A stretch of 64,000 bases of DNA from JANXQZ01 sp038225555 (lineage in GTDB: Bacteria; Acidobacteriota; Terriglobia; Bryobacterales; Bryobacteraceae): contig JBBRRB010000018.1 of the NCBI GenBank assembly GCA_038225555.1, positions 45,786 through 109,785 on the forward strand, given 5' to 3'. Position 1 is the first letter of the stretch; each line of letters opens with the position of its first letter. The notes beneath the pieces are model-generated. The model did no database searches. It saw only the letters and a list, made by a program, of their open reading frames with translations, and was not told the origin of the DNA. Positions 17,208 to 26,323 of this stretch are shown in pieces. A program made the position numbers and the translations under genes.

Positions 17208-18655
17208 TAGACCAAGTTCAGAGAGAGCTGGGCAAGGTCTTGCGTCGCCAAAGCGGCCGCGGAAGAAGAATAGCGCATCGCTTCGAAACAGTCGCCGTCC
17301 AGCGCGTGCGGCGCGTCTTTCTCCATGATCTGAAACACCGTCTCCAATGGAAGAGCGTCGCGGTAAGGACGTTTCGCCGACAGCGCATCGTAAATGTCCG
17401 CGACCACCAGGATCCGCGCGGGCAATGACAAGTCGCTCCCAGTCATGTTGCGAAAGTAGCCGCTCCCGTCCAGTTTTTCATGATGCGAAGCGGCCATATC
17501 CGCGATATTCCCGAATCCCGGAATTCGTTTCAGAATTTCGAGCGAATAGCGCGGATGTTTGCGCACGGATTCCCACTCCGCGTCCGTAAGCTTGCCCGGT
17601 TTGTCGAGGATACTATTCGATACGCCAAGTTTGCCGATGTCGTGCAGCAGCGCAGCCCGCCGGATCGAGTTCACTTGCGCGGGTTCCATCCCCAGAGTCT
17701 CGGCAATAGAGACGGCGGCACCCGCAACGCCGAGAGAATGCTGGTAGGTGAACGGAGACTTCGCATCGATCACGTCAGCGAAGGCCAGGCAGATGCTATC
17801 GAGCGCTGCATCCGTGGCCTCGACGGCATCCTCGGCCGGCGCGAAATCCAGAACCCTCGACCTGGCATTTTCCACATCTTCCCAAAGGGACGGCTCCTTG
17901 GCGAGCGAAAGAAACGCGCGAACCAGATCCGGATCGAACCACCGGCCGCTCCGCTTGCGGGCTAATTCAATGGCCTTGACCGCGCCGAATTTCGTGTAAA
18001 AGACATCGATTGTCTGCGCCAGATTCATGATGCGCGAGAAAAGAGGGATTGCTTCGCCCCGGAGACCCTGCGGGTAGCCGCCGCCGTTCCAGAGTTCGTC
18101 CAAATGATGAATCGCAGTGGCGGAGCTTTCAGAAAGGCCAATTCTCCTGGCGATCGCGGCTCCGCGCTCGCACCGGATCTGCACCATCTCCTTCGCATTT
18201 CTTTTTTGATTCAACGCCACTCCAAAGGCCGCCTGAACTCTATCGAGAAACGGAGCTCCCGGCCGGATGTGCGATAAGGCGAATTCGAGAGATTCCCACC
18301 CGAGGCGTGTCCAGTCAATCGTCTTTGCGTCCGCCTTGGCTTGGAGGTCGTCACTGCCCAGCAGGAGCGTCATCTTTGAAGCGTTTGTGCTGCATCCCGC
18401 GTCCTTCATCAGCAGCGCGTAGTAGAGCTGGCCCATAAGATCGCGAGATAGGCCGATCTGCCGAGCGATCCGCATGCCGATGACGCAACTGCGAACCGAG
18501 TGCCCCATCGGCTGCCCTTCGGTCAGATCGAGTGCGAACGAGAGAGCTGAAATCACCTCTGACGTGCGGATCGGCGTCCCCGAATCCCGGACATCGGAAT
18601 CGAAATGAGGAATTGCTCGAGCTGGCGTTGTGAGGGTTCCTGGCATGCTTCTCAT
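17207..18655 (-). CDS. HD-GYP domain cyclic-di-GMP phosphodiesterase, tandem HD
   Basis: Two HD-type halves in 482 residues. The C-terminal half is a complete HD-GYP domain: HSLGVAGAAVSIA, ALLHDIGKLGV, RKHPRYSLEIL, ASHHEKLDGSGY (the GYP motif appears here as GSGY) and VVADIYDALSAKRPYRDALP. These are the metal- and substrate-binding elements of c-di-GMP phosphodiesterases. The N-terminal half keeps the first His (GHSVRSCVIGMRI) but has KDAG where HD is expected, so it is probably a non-catalytic sensory or dimerisation copy. No membrane segments are visible. I chose ATG 18655; a TTG at 18697 would overlap the divergent GH116 start. It is the first gene of the operon with FadL and two pectin esterases. 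Confidence 0.87.
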   Translation of the reverse strand: MRSMPGTLTTPARAIPHFDSDVRDSGTPIRTSEVISALSFALDLTEGQPMGHSVRSCVIGMRIARQIGLSRDLMGQLYYALLMKDAGCSTNASKMTLLLGSDDLQAKADAKTIDWTRLGWESLEFALSHIRPGAPFLDRVQAAFGVALNQKRNAKEMVQIRCERGAAIARRIGLSESSATAIHHLDELWNGGGYPQGLRGEAIPLFSRIMNLAQTIDVFYTKFGAVKAIELARKRSGRWFDPDLVRAFLSLAKEPSLWEDVENARSRVLDFAPAEDAVEATDAALDSICLAFADVIDAKSPFTYQHSLGVAGAAVSIAETLGMEPAQVNSIRRAALLHDIGKLGVSNSILDKPGKLTDAEWESVRKHPRYSLEILKRIPGFGNIADMAASHHEKLDGSGYFRNMTGSDLSLPARILVVADIYDALSAKRPYRDALPLETVFQIMEKDAPHALDGDCFEAMRYSSSAAALATQDLAQLSLNLV

Positions 18656-18696
18656 ATCGGATATCCAAAAGTATTCTTTAGGCGGATAATAGCCCA

Positions 18697-21351
18697 ATGA
18701 GATCTGACGGGACGGGGCGTCGAGCGTTCTTGAAAAGTGCAGCTTTAGCAGGGGCGCTCGGCGGCAAACAACAAGGCGCGACGGGGCCGCTCTCAGCGGG
18801 TGCGGGATACGCTCGTATCTATTCCGGCAACCAACTCCGCATGATCGCTTTTCCGCTGGGCGGCGTAGGCGCGGGCAGCATCAGTCTGGGCGGTCGGGGC
18901 CAGTTGCGCGATTGGGAGATCTTCAACCGGCCCGATAAAGGGAATGCGCCGCAGTACGCGTTCGCTTCCATCTGGGCCCAGGCGGCGGGAGCGAAACCGA
19001 TCGCGCGTGTTCTGGAATCGCGCTTACAGCCTCCATATGAAGGACCCAGCGGACTAGGGTCCAACAATGTGCCCGGTCTTCCGCGCCTGGAAGCGGGTAC
19101 CTTCACGGGCGAGTATCCGCTGGCGCGCATCGATTTCCAAGACACCGTGCTGCCCGTGAAAGTCTCGCTGGAAGCTTTTACGCCCTTCATTCCCCTCAAC
19201 GCCGACGATTCGGGTCTGCCGGTCGCGATTCTGCGCTATCGCGTGAAGAACACCGGTGCGCGCAAAGCCGCTGTCGCGATCGCTTGGTCTATCGACAACC
19301 CCGTGGGTAAGGAGGGCCGTTCGAATGCGCTTAAGCAGACCAGCGGACTTCAGGGATTGGTGATGACTAATCCGTTCCTCTCGAAGGCGGACCCGTTTCA
19401 AGGCTCCTTCACGCTGGCTGCGTTCGATGTTCAGAATGCCAAAGTGTCTACCCTGCGGGGTTGGCGGAGCGGCAGCCGTTGGAGGGTGGGGCCGCTCGCG
19501 TTCTGGGACGACTTTTCGGCCGACGGCTCGCTCGGTCCCGAATCAACGCTGAAGGATACAGTCTGCTCGCTCTGCATCCAGCGTGAAATCGAGCCGCGCT
19601 CGGAAGCCGAATACACATTCCTGCTCGCTTGGCACTTTCCGAATCGGACTCCTGAACGCTGCGGATGGCGCGCGCCCAAAGGCCAGGAGCGGTCGATTAT
19701 CGGCAATTATTATTCGAAGCGTTTTGCCGACTCTTGGGCAGCAGCGGAGTACGCCGCGAAGCATCTCACGGCCCTCGAAGCCGATACGCGCAGGTTCGCT
19801 GCGGCCATGCGCGAATCCACTCTGCCGGCCGTCGTGCGCGAGGCTGCCATGGCAAATCTCTCGACGCTTGCGACTCCAACTTGTTTCCGCACGGCGGACG
19901 GGCACTTTCATGGATTCGAAGGATCCAACAATCAGAGCGGATGTTGTTTCGGCAACTGCAATCATGTTTGGAATTACGAAGTAGCGTCATCCTGTCTCTT
20001 TCCAACGCTGGGACGCTCGTTGCGCGAGGCATCGTTCGGCTTCTGCACTGACAATCGCGGCAAGATGGATGTTCGGCAACTTCTGCCTCCTGGCGTCGAG
20101 AACTACGAATATGCCGCAGCCGATGGTCAGATGGGCCAGATCATGAGGCTTTATCATGACTGGCGGCTGTCTGGCGATCGTGAGTGGCTGGCCGAGTTTT
20201 GGCCCGCTGCAAAGCGCGCCCTGGAATTCGCATGGATCTCGGGGGGATGGGATGCCAATCGCGACGGGGTGATGGAAGGCGTCCAGCACAACACTTATGA
20301 CGTGGAATTCTACGGGCCCAATCCCCTCTGCGGCATCTGGTATCTGGGCGCGCTGCGAGCCTCGGAGGAAACGGCTCGTGCGATGGGCGACACTGGATTC
20401 GCCGATGAGTGTCATCGGTTGTTTCAAAGCGGCAGCCGATGGGTGGACGCAAATCTGTTCAACGGCGAATATTACGTTCAGAAGATACAGGGCGCGGCTC
20501 GAGAAAACATCGCGCCTGGGCTCGTCAGCGGCATGGGAACAGCGGACACGACGAATCCCGACCTGCAACTGGGCGATGGGTGCCTGATCGATCAATTGCT
20601 TGGCCAGTACTTTGCACACATCGTGGATTTGGGTCCGCTGCTCGACCCGGGCCACATCCGCAAGGCTTTGCAATCGATCTATCGGTATAACTACAAGCGC
20701 AACTTGTATGACTGGGAGTCCGTTCAGCGGGTATATGCGCTTAACGACGAAGCAGCTCTTGTGATTTGCGACTATGCCAATCGAGCGCGTCCGGAAAATC
20801 CGTTTCCGTACTTTGCCGAAGTGATGACCGGTTTCGAGTACGCCGCGGCGGCCCTTATGATGGCCGAAGGGATGGTCGCGCAGGGGATCGAGGTGATTCA
20901 AAACGTGCGGAGGCGCTATGACGGCGAGCGGCGGAATCCCTGGAACGAAGCCGAGTGCGGGCATCACTACGCGCGCGCGATGGCAAGTTGGAGCGCCGTT
21001 CTGATGCTGAGCGGCTTTCAGTATGACGGGGCCGCCAAACGGGTGACAGCTCGGCCTCGGCTGAATCGCAGGAAGTTTCAGTGCTTCTTTTCGACGGCTA
21101 GCGGGTGGGGCAGCTTCTCCCAGACGCAACAGGCGCAGGGGACGGTCTTCCGACTACAGGTCGATTCTGGATCCGTAGGCTGCGCCAGCATCCGGCTGGA
21201 TAAGCCCGCCAAACTGGCCGCGAAATCTTCGGTTTCATTGGGAAGAGCGGATCTTCGCCACAGCCTCGAGGCTTCGGAAAATATTGTGCTCATCATGCTG
21301 GAATCACCGATTGAACTGAAGGTTGGGGATTCTCTGATCGTCAAGTTGTAA
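18697..21351 (+). CDS. GH116 glycoside hydrolase (beta-glucosidase/glucosylceramidase family), Tat-exported
   Basis: An 884-residue enzyme. The N-terminus has a twin-arginine signal (TGRRAFLKSAALAGALGG), so it is exported folded. Residues ~45-360 form the N-terminal beta domain (MIAFPLGGVGAGSISLGGRG; RDWEIFNRPDKGNAPQYAFA). The C-terminal (alpha/alpha)6 barrel carries the strongly conserved EGVQHNTYDVEFYGPNPLCG (residues ~528-547) and GCLIDQLLGQ (~628-637). In characterised GH116 enzymes these regions hold the catalytic Glu nucleophile and Asp acid/base. Family members act on beta-glucosides, beta-xylosides or glucosylceramide. It is divergent from the HD-GYP gene and lies 62 bases upstream of the aminotransferase, with no overlap, so its membership in that operon is uncertain. 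Confidence 0.9.
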   Translation: MRSDGTGRRAFLKSAALAGALGGKQQGATGPLSAGAGYARIYSGNQLRMIAFPLGGVGAGSISLGGRGQLRDWEIFNRPDKGNAPQYAFASIWAQAAGAKPIARVLESRLQPPYEGPSGLGSNNVPGLPRLEAGTFTGEYPLARIDFQDTVLPVKVSLEAFTPFIPLNADDSGLPVAILRYRVKNTGARKAAVAIAWSIDNPVGKEGRSNALKQTSGLQGLVMTNPFLSKADPFQGSFTLAAFDVQNAKVSTLRGWRSGSRWRVGPLAFWDDFSADGSLGPESTLKDTVCSLCIQREIEPRSEAEYTFLLAWHFPNRTPERCGWRAPKGQERSIIGNYYSKRFADSWAAAEYAAKHLTALEADTRRFAAAMRESTLPAVVREAAMANLSTLATPTCFRTADGHFHGFEGSNNQSGCCFGNCNHVWNYEVASSCLFPTLGRSLREASFGFCTDNRGKMDVRQLLPPGVENYEYAAADGQMGQIMRLYHDWRLSGDREWLAEFWPAAKRALEFAWISGGWDANRDGVMEGVQHNTYDVEFYGPNPLCGIWYLGALRASEETARAMGDTGFADECHRLFQSGSRWVDANLFNGEYYVQKIQGAARENIAPGLVSGMGTADTTNPDLQLGDGCLIDQLLGQYFAHIVDLGPLLDPGHIRKALQSIYRYNYKRNLYDWESVQRVYALNDEAALVICDYANRARPENPFPYFAEVMTGFEYAAAALMMAEGMVAQGIEVIQNVRRRYDGERRNPWNEAECGHHYARAMASWSAVLMLSGFQYDGAAKRVTARPRLNRRKFQCFFSTASGWGSFSQTQQAQGTVFRLQVDSGSVGCASIRLDKPAKLAAKSSVSLGRADLRHSLEASENIVLIMLESPIELKVGDSLIVKL

Positions 21352-21413
21352 GGTGGTGACTGCGCAGTTCGTTGTATCGAACCAAGGTGAGGAAACGTCA
21401 CCGTACTATACAG

Positions 21414-22778
21414 ATGGCAACCACGCTAACCGCTGCGCCTCCCGCCAGCGCCGAATACTCTGAATACGTAAACCCGCAGTGGGTGCGTCTGCTGAACCTT
21501 TTGCAGATGAATGTCCGCTACCAGCGCTGCTCGGGCACCGAGCTGTTCACCGATGACGGAAAGGTAATCCTCGATTTTCTCTCCGGCTACTGCGTACACA
21601 ACACCGGGCACAACCACCCCGCCATCATTAGGGCGATCAAGGACGAGCTCGACCGATGCGTGCCTGCGATGCTGCAGAGCCACGTTCCGGATCTAGCCGG
21701 CGAGCTTGCGCACCGCCTCTGCTCGCTGGCGGGCGGCAAACTTGAGAATGTGTTCTTCGCCTGTTCAGGCAGTGAAGGTGTCGAATCCGCCATCAAGTTC
21801 GCGCGCAAGCGCACGGGGCGCACCGGACTTTTGTATGCCGAAGGCGCGTTCCACGGGCTCACTTGCGGAGCGCTCTCGCTGATGGGTGACGGCTTCTGGA
21901 AAGATAAGTTCGGACCCATGCTCGCCGATACCGCGGGCGTACCCTTTGGCGATCTTGGAGCGTTGAAACAGAAGCTCGCAACCGGTCGCTACGGCGCTTT
22001 CTTCGTGGAGCCTGTACAATCCGAAGCTGGCATTCGGGTACCCAATAGCACCTATCTCGCCGAAGCCGCGCAACTCTGTCGACGCTATGGCGCGCTGTTT
22101 GTGCTGGATGAAGTGCAGACCGGCCTGTTCCGCACCGGAACGTTTCTCGCAGCCCATCAGTTTAAGGTTGAGCCGGATATGGTCATCCTCGCCAAAGCGC
22201 TAAGCGGCGGCTTGGTGCCCGTCAGCGCCGTGTTGATGACCGGAGAAGTCTATAATTCCGTCTACGACTCCCTGAAGCGGTCCATCGTGCACACTTCGAC
22301 ATTCAGCGAGAACGCGATCGCCATGCGCACCGGCATTGCAACTCTTGATGTTCTCGAGAAGGACCGGCTCGGCGACCGCGCGCTTCGTATGGGCGAAGAA
22401 CTTCGGGGCCGTCTCCGGAAATCGCTCAGCGGCTTCGAAATGGTAAAGGACGTTCGCGGGTTGGGCATGCTCTCCGGCATTGAATTCCAGACTCCGTCCA
22501 GCCTGAGACTGCGGCTTCCGTTTGAGGCTTTCCATGCAATTCATGGCGGCATGTTCGGGCAAGTGATCGTCATGCGGATGTTCCGAGATTGGAGCATCCT
22601 CACCCAGATTTGCGGCAACAATTTTATGGTGCTGAAGGTTGCGCCTCCACTGGTGGTCACCGAAGAACAGCTCGACCGTTTCGTCGAGGCGATCACAGCA
22701 GTGGTTGACCTGATGCACGCGTCCGCATCGTTCTGGACCGAAGCTCTTGGACTTGCCCGCCGCGCGGTGAACGTTTAA
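21414..22778 (+). CDS. Class III pyridoxal-phosphate aminotransferase
   Basis: A fold-type I PLP enzyme of the ornithine/acetylornithine/GABA aminotransferase group, 454 residues from the ATG at 21414. Visible markers are the substrate-side loop FLSGYCVHNTGHNHPAI, the phosphate/ring region ACSGSEGVESAIKFARK, the Glu/Asp triad LDEVQTGLFRTG and the Schiff-base lysine in ILAKALSGGLVPVSAVLM. The substrate cannot be predicted beyond an amino donor with an omega- or alpha-amine. The TPR gene begins two bases after its stop, so it is the first gene of the type III polyketide synthase operon. It could supply or modify an amine for that product, but a separate metabolic role is equally possible. Confidence 0.87.
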   Translation: MATTLTAAPPASAEYSEYVNPQWVRLLNLLQMNVRYQRCSGTELFTDDGKVILDFLSGYCVHNTGHNHPAIIRAIKDELDRCVPAMLQSHVPDLAGELAHRLCSLAGGKLENVFFACSGSEGVESAIKFARKRTGRTGLLYAEGAFHGLTCGALSLMGDGFWKDKFGPMLADTAGVPFGDLGALKQKLATGRYGAFFVEPVQSEAGIRVPNSTYLAEAAQLCRRYGALFVLDEVQTGLFRTGTFLAAHQFKVEPDMVILAKALSGGLVPVSAVLMTGEVYNSVYDSLKRSIVHTSTFSENAIAMRTGIATLDVLEKDRLGDRALRMGEELRGRLRKSLSGFEMVKDVRGLGMLSGIEFQTPSSLRLRLPFEAFHAIHGGMFGQVIVMRMFRDWSILTQICGNNFMVLKVAPPLVVTEEQLDRFVEAITAVVDLMHASASFWTEALGLARRAVNV

Positions 22779-22780
22779 AG

Positions 22781-23581
22781 ATGGCGCGGGCTGTCCTTGT
22801 CCTGCTATGGGTGGCGGCGGTCGCGAGCGCTACCCCTCTTGAGCAAGCCTTCCGGTCGATGTATAACCTCGACTTCGCAATGGCCCGCCAGATCCTGCGC
22901 CAATATGAGTCCGCGCAGCCCGCTGACCCAATGGGTCCAGTGTCGGACGCGGCGGCGTACCTATTCGCCGAATTTGATCGCTTGAATATTCTTCAGTCGG
23001 AGTTCTTCTCGGAAGACGAAAGCTTCTTCCGTCGCCAGCGCAGTCTTGAACCCGATCTGGCTGCAAAACGGAATTTCGAAGCCGCTCTGGCCCGGGTCGA
23101 TCGGGTCGCCTCCGCTGCGTTGCGCCGAAACCCCGACGACGAGAATGCCCTGCTGGCCAGGCTGCTTCGCACTGGCTTGCACGCGGACTACCTCGCGCTG
23201 ATCGAAAAGCGCAACCTTCCAGCTCTCTCGGAAGTGAAGCAGAGCCGTGCTTTGGCCGAGTCGCTGATTGCAAAGCATCCGCAGTGTTACGATGCCTATC
23301 TAGCAATCGGAGTCGAGAATTACATGTTGAGCCTTAAGCCGCTGCCGGTTCGCTGGATGTTGCGGCTCGGCGGCGCGCAGACGGATCGCCAAGCTGGTAT
23401 TGAACGGCTGCGCATCACTGCCGAAAAAGGCCACTACTTGCTGCCCTACGCGCGTCTTCTGCTGGCGGTGGCTGCAGTGCGCGACAAAGACGTCGCAACG
23501 GCCCGCCGTTCGCTCGCGTGGCTCGCCTCAGAGTTTCCCCGAAACCGCCTCTATCGCGAGGAGTTGGCTAAGCTTAAATGA
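22781..23581 (+). CDS. Secreted TPR-like helical-repeat protein, unknown function
   Basis: A 266-residue protein with a signal peptide (VLVLLWVAAVASATP) followed by helical-hairpin sequence that reads as degenerate tetratricopeptide repeats: FRSMYNLDFAMARQILRQYE, RVDRVASAALRRNPDDENAL, AESLIAKHPQCYDAYLAIGV and AVAAVRDKDVATARRSLAWL. No catalytic motif is present. TPR proteins are scaffolds, so it may assemble periplasmic partners or dock a product. It is packed between the aminotransferase (2-base gap) and the type III polyketide synthase (10-base gap), which argues that it is part of the same system. Confidence 0.75.
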   Translation: MARAVLVLLWVAAVASATPLEQAFRSMYNLDFAMARQILRQYESAQPADPMGPVSDAAAYLFAEFDRLNILQSEFFSEDESFFRRQRSLEPDLAAKRNFEAALARVDRVASAALRRNPDDENALLARLLRTGLHADYLALIEKRNLPALSEVKQSRALAESLIAKHPQCYDAYLAIGVENYMLSLKPLPVRWMLRLGGAQTDRQAGIERLRITAEKGHYLLPYARLLLAVAAVRDKDVATARRSLAWLASEFPRNRLYREELAKLK

Positions 23582-23591
23582 AAGGACAAAG

Positions 23592-24641
23592 ATGAAGATC
23601 GTCGGCGCGGCCACGGCATTTCCCGAAAATTACTATTCGCAGGAAGTGCTGCTGGCCGCCTTGCAGATGTATTGGAACGGCAAGCTGGAGAACCCGCAAA
23701 TGCTCAGTCGATTGCATTCGCGGACCGGCGTTGACGGGCGTCATCTCGCTCTCCCGCTCCTCGAGTATTACAACCTGAATTCCTGGGGCGACAACAATCG
23801 CGCCTGGTTTCACGCGGCGGAAGAGTTGGGGAGCAGGGCGTTGTGCCGGGCCACGTGCTCCATCGGGCTTGAACGGGATCGGATCCGCGCCTTGTTGTTC
23901 ATGTCGATCACCGGGGTATCGAGTCCCTCGATAGATGCCCGTCTGATCAATCGGCTCGGTCTCTCGCCCCAGATCCGCCGGCTTCCCGTTTTTGGTCTGG
24001 GCTGTGTGGGAGGCGCGGCGGGAATCGCTCGGGCAGCCGATTACGTGCGCGCCTATCCTGATCAGGTTGCGGCACTTGTCAGCGTCGAAACCTGCTCGCT
24101 GACCCTGCAGCGGGACGACCTATCGGTAGCCAACCTGATCTCTTCGGGCTTGTTCGGCGACGGCGCAGCCGCTGTGCTCGTGGCTGGCTCCGATACAGAA
24201 CTCCCCGGTCCCGAGATCGTCGGCTGCAGGTCCACTTTTTATCCCGGCACGGAAGACGTGATGGGCTGGGAAATCACGGAGAAGGGCTTTCGCATCGTAC
24301 TCTCGCCGCGCGTTCCCGACGTCATCCGCGAAAACCTGGGCCGCGATGTGGACGCCTTGCTCGCCGAACACGATCTCCAGCGGTCCGATATCGGGACATG
24401 GATCATGCATACTGGCGGACCGAAGATCCTGGAAGCCACCCAGGATGCTCTCGGTCTCGTTCACGGCGAACTGAAAGCATCGTGGGAGAGTCTGCGCAAG
24501 GTGGGCAATCTTTCTTCGGCGTCCGTGCTCGTGGTTCTGGAGGAGTTCATGACGCGCCGACGTCCGGAGCCGGGCTCGTGGAGCGTGCTGGGCGCGATGG
24601 GACCGGGCTTCTGCTCGGAGTTGATTCTGCTGCGGTGGTGA
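23592..24641 (+). CDS. Type III polyketide synthase
   Basis: A 349-residue thiolase-fold enzyme of the chalcone/stilbene/alkylresorcinol synthase superfamily. The catalytic triad is visible and correctly spaced: Cys138 in GLGCVGGAAG, His273 in WIMHTGGPKI and Asn306 in KVGNLSSASV. The family loop SSGLFGDGAAAVLV and the C-terminal GAMGPGFCSELILL (G-F-G-P-G equivalent) are also present. It should extend an acyl-CoA starter with malonyl-CoA and cyclise it to an alkylresorcinol, alkylpyrone or similar ring. The ATG at 23592 has an AAAGGA site eight bases upstream; the frame stays open further upstream only through the TPR gene. A GTGA overlap couples it to the oxidoreductase. Confidence 0.93.
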   Translation: MKIVGAATAFPENYYSQEVLLAALQMYWNGKLENPQMLSRLHSRTGVDGRHLALPLLEYYNLNSWGDNNRAWFHAAEELGSRALCRATCSIGLERDRIRALLFMSITGVSSPSIDARLINRLGLSPQIRRLPVFGLGCVGGAAGIARAADYVRAYPDQVAALVSVETCSLTLQRDDLSVANLISSGLFGDGAAAVLVAGSDTELPGPEIVGCRSTFYPGTEDVMGWEITEKGFRIVLSPRVPDVIRENLGRDVDALLAEHDLQRSDIGTWIMHTGGPKILEATQDALGLVHGELKASWESLRKVGNLSSASVLVVLEEFMTRRRPEPGSWSVLGAMGPGFCSELILLRW

Positions 24642-25756
24642 TTCAACCAGTCATGTTCGACACCGATGTTTTTGTTTTAGGCGGTGGGCCCGCTGGACTC
24701 GCCGCGGCAATCGCCGCCCGCCGACACGGATTCGACGTTACGCTTGCCGATGCCGGCCAGCCTCCCATCGACAAGGCCTGCGGAGAAGGCCTGATGCCGG
24801 ACTCGCTTGCGGCGGTGGCTGAACTTGGGATAAGGATTCCCGCTGACGTCGGGTTCCCCTTTCACGGCATCAACTTCGTAGGACCGGAGCACTGCGTTGC
24901 CGCTCCGTTCCCGCTGGGAGTTGGACGCGGCATCCGCCGGACCATTCTGCATTCCTTGCTCGTCGAAGCCGCTGCTAACGCTGGCGTGCGAATGCTCTGG
25001 GGAGTTTCGGTCTCAGGCATCGAAGACCATGCGGTTCGGATGCGACACAGCTCGATGAGCGCACGTTGGATCGTCGGAGCCGATGGTGCCCAATCACTGG
25101 TCCGCCGCTGGGCCGGGTTGTCGAAATTTCGGGACGAATCACCCCGCTTTGGCTTCAGCAGCCATTACCCGATCGCGCCTTGGTCGGAGTACATGGAGAT
25201 TCACTGGGGCGATGGCTGCCAATGTTACATCACGCCTGTAGCCTCAGATGAAATATGCCTGGTGCTCATGTCGCGCGACCCGCGCATGAGAATCGCCGAC
25301 GCTTTGCCACACTTTCCGGCGCTATACGACCGACTAAGAGGCATTCGCGCTTCGACGCCTGAACGAGGTGCCTTCGCTGCCACCCGCCGCTTGACGCGGA
25401 TTACGCGACGGCACATCGCGCTGGTAGGTGACGCTTCGGGAACGGTCGACGCCATCACCGGCGAGGGTCTTTGCTTAGCCCTGCAACAATCTTTAGCCTT
25501 GGCGACGGCGCTCAAAGCTGGCGACCTCAAACGCTACGAGATTGAACATGCCCGACTCGCGCGCCGCCCCGTGTTGATGGGAGCTTTCATGTTAACCTTG
25601 GATCGCTCAGCCTGGCTGCGCCGCCGCGCTCTGGGAGCCCTCTCGACGCGACCGGAGTTGTTTGCAAATCTCCTGGCTGCGCACGTGGGACGGCTGAATC
25701 TCGCTCAATTCGCCACTGCCGCCGCTACCCTGGGTTGGGAGATTGCTACTGCATGA
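24638..25756 (+). CDS. FAD-dependent oxidoreductase (geranylgeranyl reductase/hydroxylase-like) coupled to type III PKS
   Basis: A Rossmann-type flavoprotein of ~372 residues. The N-terminal dinucleotide motif is FVLGGGPAGLAAAIAARR, then the CGEGLMP segment, a DG motif in WIVGADGAQSLVRR and the FAD-ribityl motif GDASGTVDAITGEGL. This is the pattern of geranylgeranyl-reductase-like and aromatic hydroxylase or halogenase-like flavoenzymes commonly encoded next to bacterial type III polyketide synthases, where they oxidise the resorcinol or pyrone. The GTG at 24638 overlaps the synthase stop (GTGA). An internal ATG at 24653 begins right at MFDTDVFVLGGG and is also possible. Overlaps on both sides (ATGA with the next gene) mark strict operon organisation. 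Confidence 0.87.
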   Translation: MIQPVMFDTDVFVLGGGPAGLAAAIAARRHGFDVTLADAGQPPIDKACGEGLMPDSLAAVAELGIRIPADVGFPFHGINFVGPEHCVAAPFPLGVGRGIRRTILHSLLVEAAANAGVRMLWGVSVSGIEDHAVRMRHSSMSARWIVGADGAQSLVRRWAGLSKFRDESPRFGFSSHYPIAPWSEYMEIHWGDGCQCYITPVASDEICLVLMSRDPRMRIADALPHFPALYDRLRGIRASTPERGAFAATRRLTRITRRHIALVGDASGTVDAITGEGLCLALQQSLALATALKAGDLKRYEIEHARLARRPVLMGAFMLTLDRSAWLRRRALGALSTRPELFANLLAAHVGRLNLAQFATAAATLGWEIATA

Positions 25757-26307
25757 AACTGCTTTCCATCTTCGCTCTCATCGCGATCCCTGTCATGGCG
25801 GAACGGATCGATCTCGAACTCAATCCCGCGACTACCCAAGTAAACTGGACTCTGGGCGGCGCGCTCCACACAGTGCACGGCACCTTCAAGCTCAAGAAGG
25901 GCGACCGGCTCTGGTTTGATGACAGCAGCGGGCAGGCTGGCGGGCTGCTGGTGGTAGACGCTATCAGCGCAGAGAGCGGAAGCAGCGCGCGCGACAGCCG
26001 CATGCAGAAGGACGTCCTTGAGAGCGCTCGTTATCCCGAGATCACGTTTGCGCCGGACCGAGTTGTTGGCAAAGTCTTGCGAACCGGCGATTCTGAAGTT
26101 CAACTGCACGGGATGTTCACGATTCACGGCGGGACGCACGAGATTCTGATGAAAGTGAACAGCCACGTCGATCAGCAGAAGCTCACGGCGACCGTCTCGT
26201 TCACCGTCCCCTACGTGAAGTGGGGCATGAAGGATCCCAGCAACTTTCTACTCAAGGTGAAAGACTTGGTCCAAATCGACATTCAGGCCGCCGCGAGAAT
26301 CAAATAG
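25753..26307 (+). CDS. YceI-family periplasmic lipid-binding lipocalin-like protein
   Basis: A 184-residue protein with a signal peptide (LLSIFALIAIPVMAE) followed by the YceI fold: TTQVNWTLGGALHTVHGTF, the typical SSARDSRMQKDVLESARYPE helix-loop, ITFAPDRVVG, LHGMFTIHGGTHEI and VKWGMKDPSNFLLKVKD near the end. YceI proteins form an extended barrel that binds polyisoprenoid or long-chain lipids. The ATG at 25753 overlaps the oxidoreductase stop (ATGA). Its place directly after a type III polyketide synthase and a flavoenzyme suggests it carries the lipidic product in the periplasm; this is inference. Confidence 0.88.
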   Translation: MKLLSIFALIAIPVMAERIDLELNPATTQVNWTLGGALHTVHGTFKLKKGDRLWFDDSSGQAGGLLVVDAISAESGSSARDSRMQKDVLESARYPEITFAPDRVVGKVLRTGDSEVQLHGMFTIHGGTHEILMKVNSHVDQQKLTATVSFTVPYVKWGMKDPSNFLLKVKDLVQIDIQAAARIK

Positions 26308-26323
26308 GATACTGACTTCTTAG

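Noticed and set aside
19987..21129. Long 380-residue antisense frame inside the GH116 gene
   Set aside because: GC-rich shadow frame with no domain-like pattern, fully inside a well-supported gene.
23400..23591. In-frame upstream extension of the type III polyketide synthase
   Set aside because: It lies inside the TPR gene in another frame and has no family similarity; the ATG at 23592 has a good AAAGGA site.
24398..24637. In-frame upstream extension of the FAD oxidoreductase
   Set aside because: It overlaps the conserved C-terminus of the polyketide synthase and precedes the dinucleotide motif without similarity.
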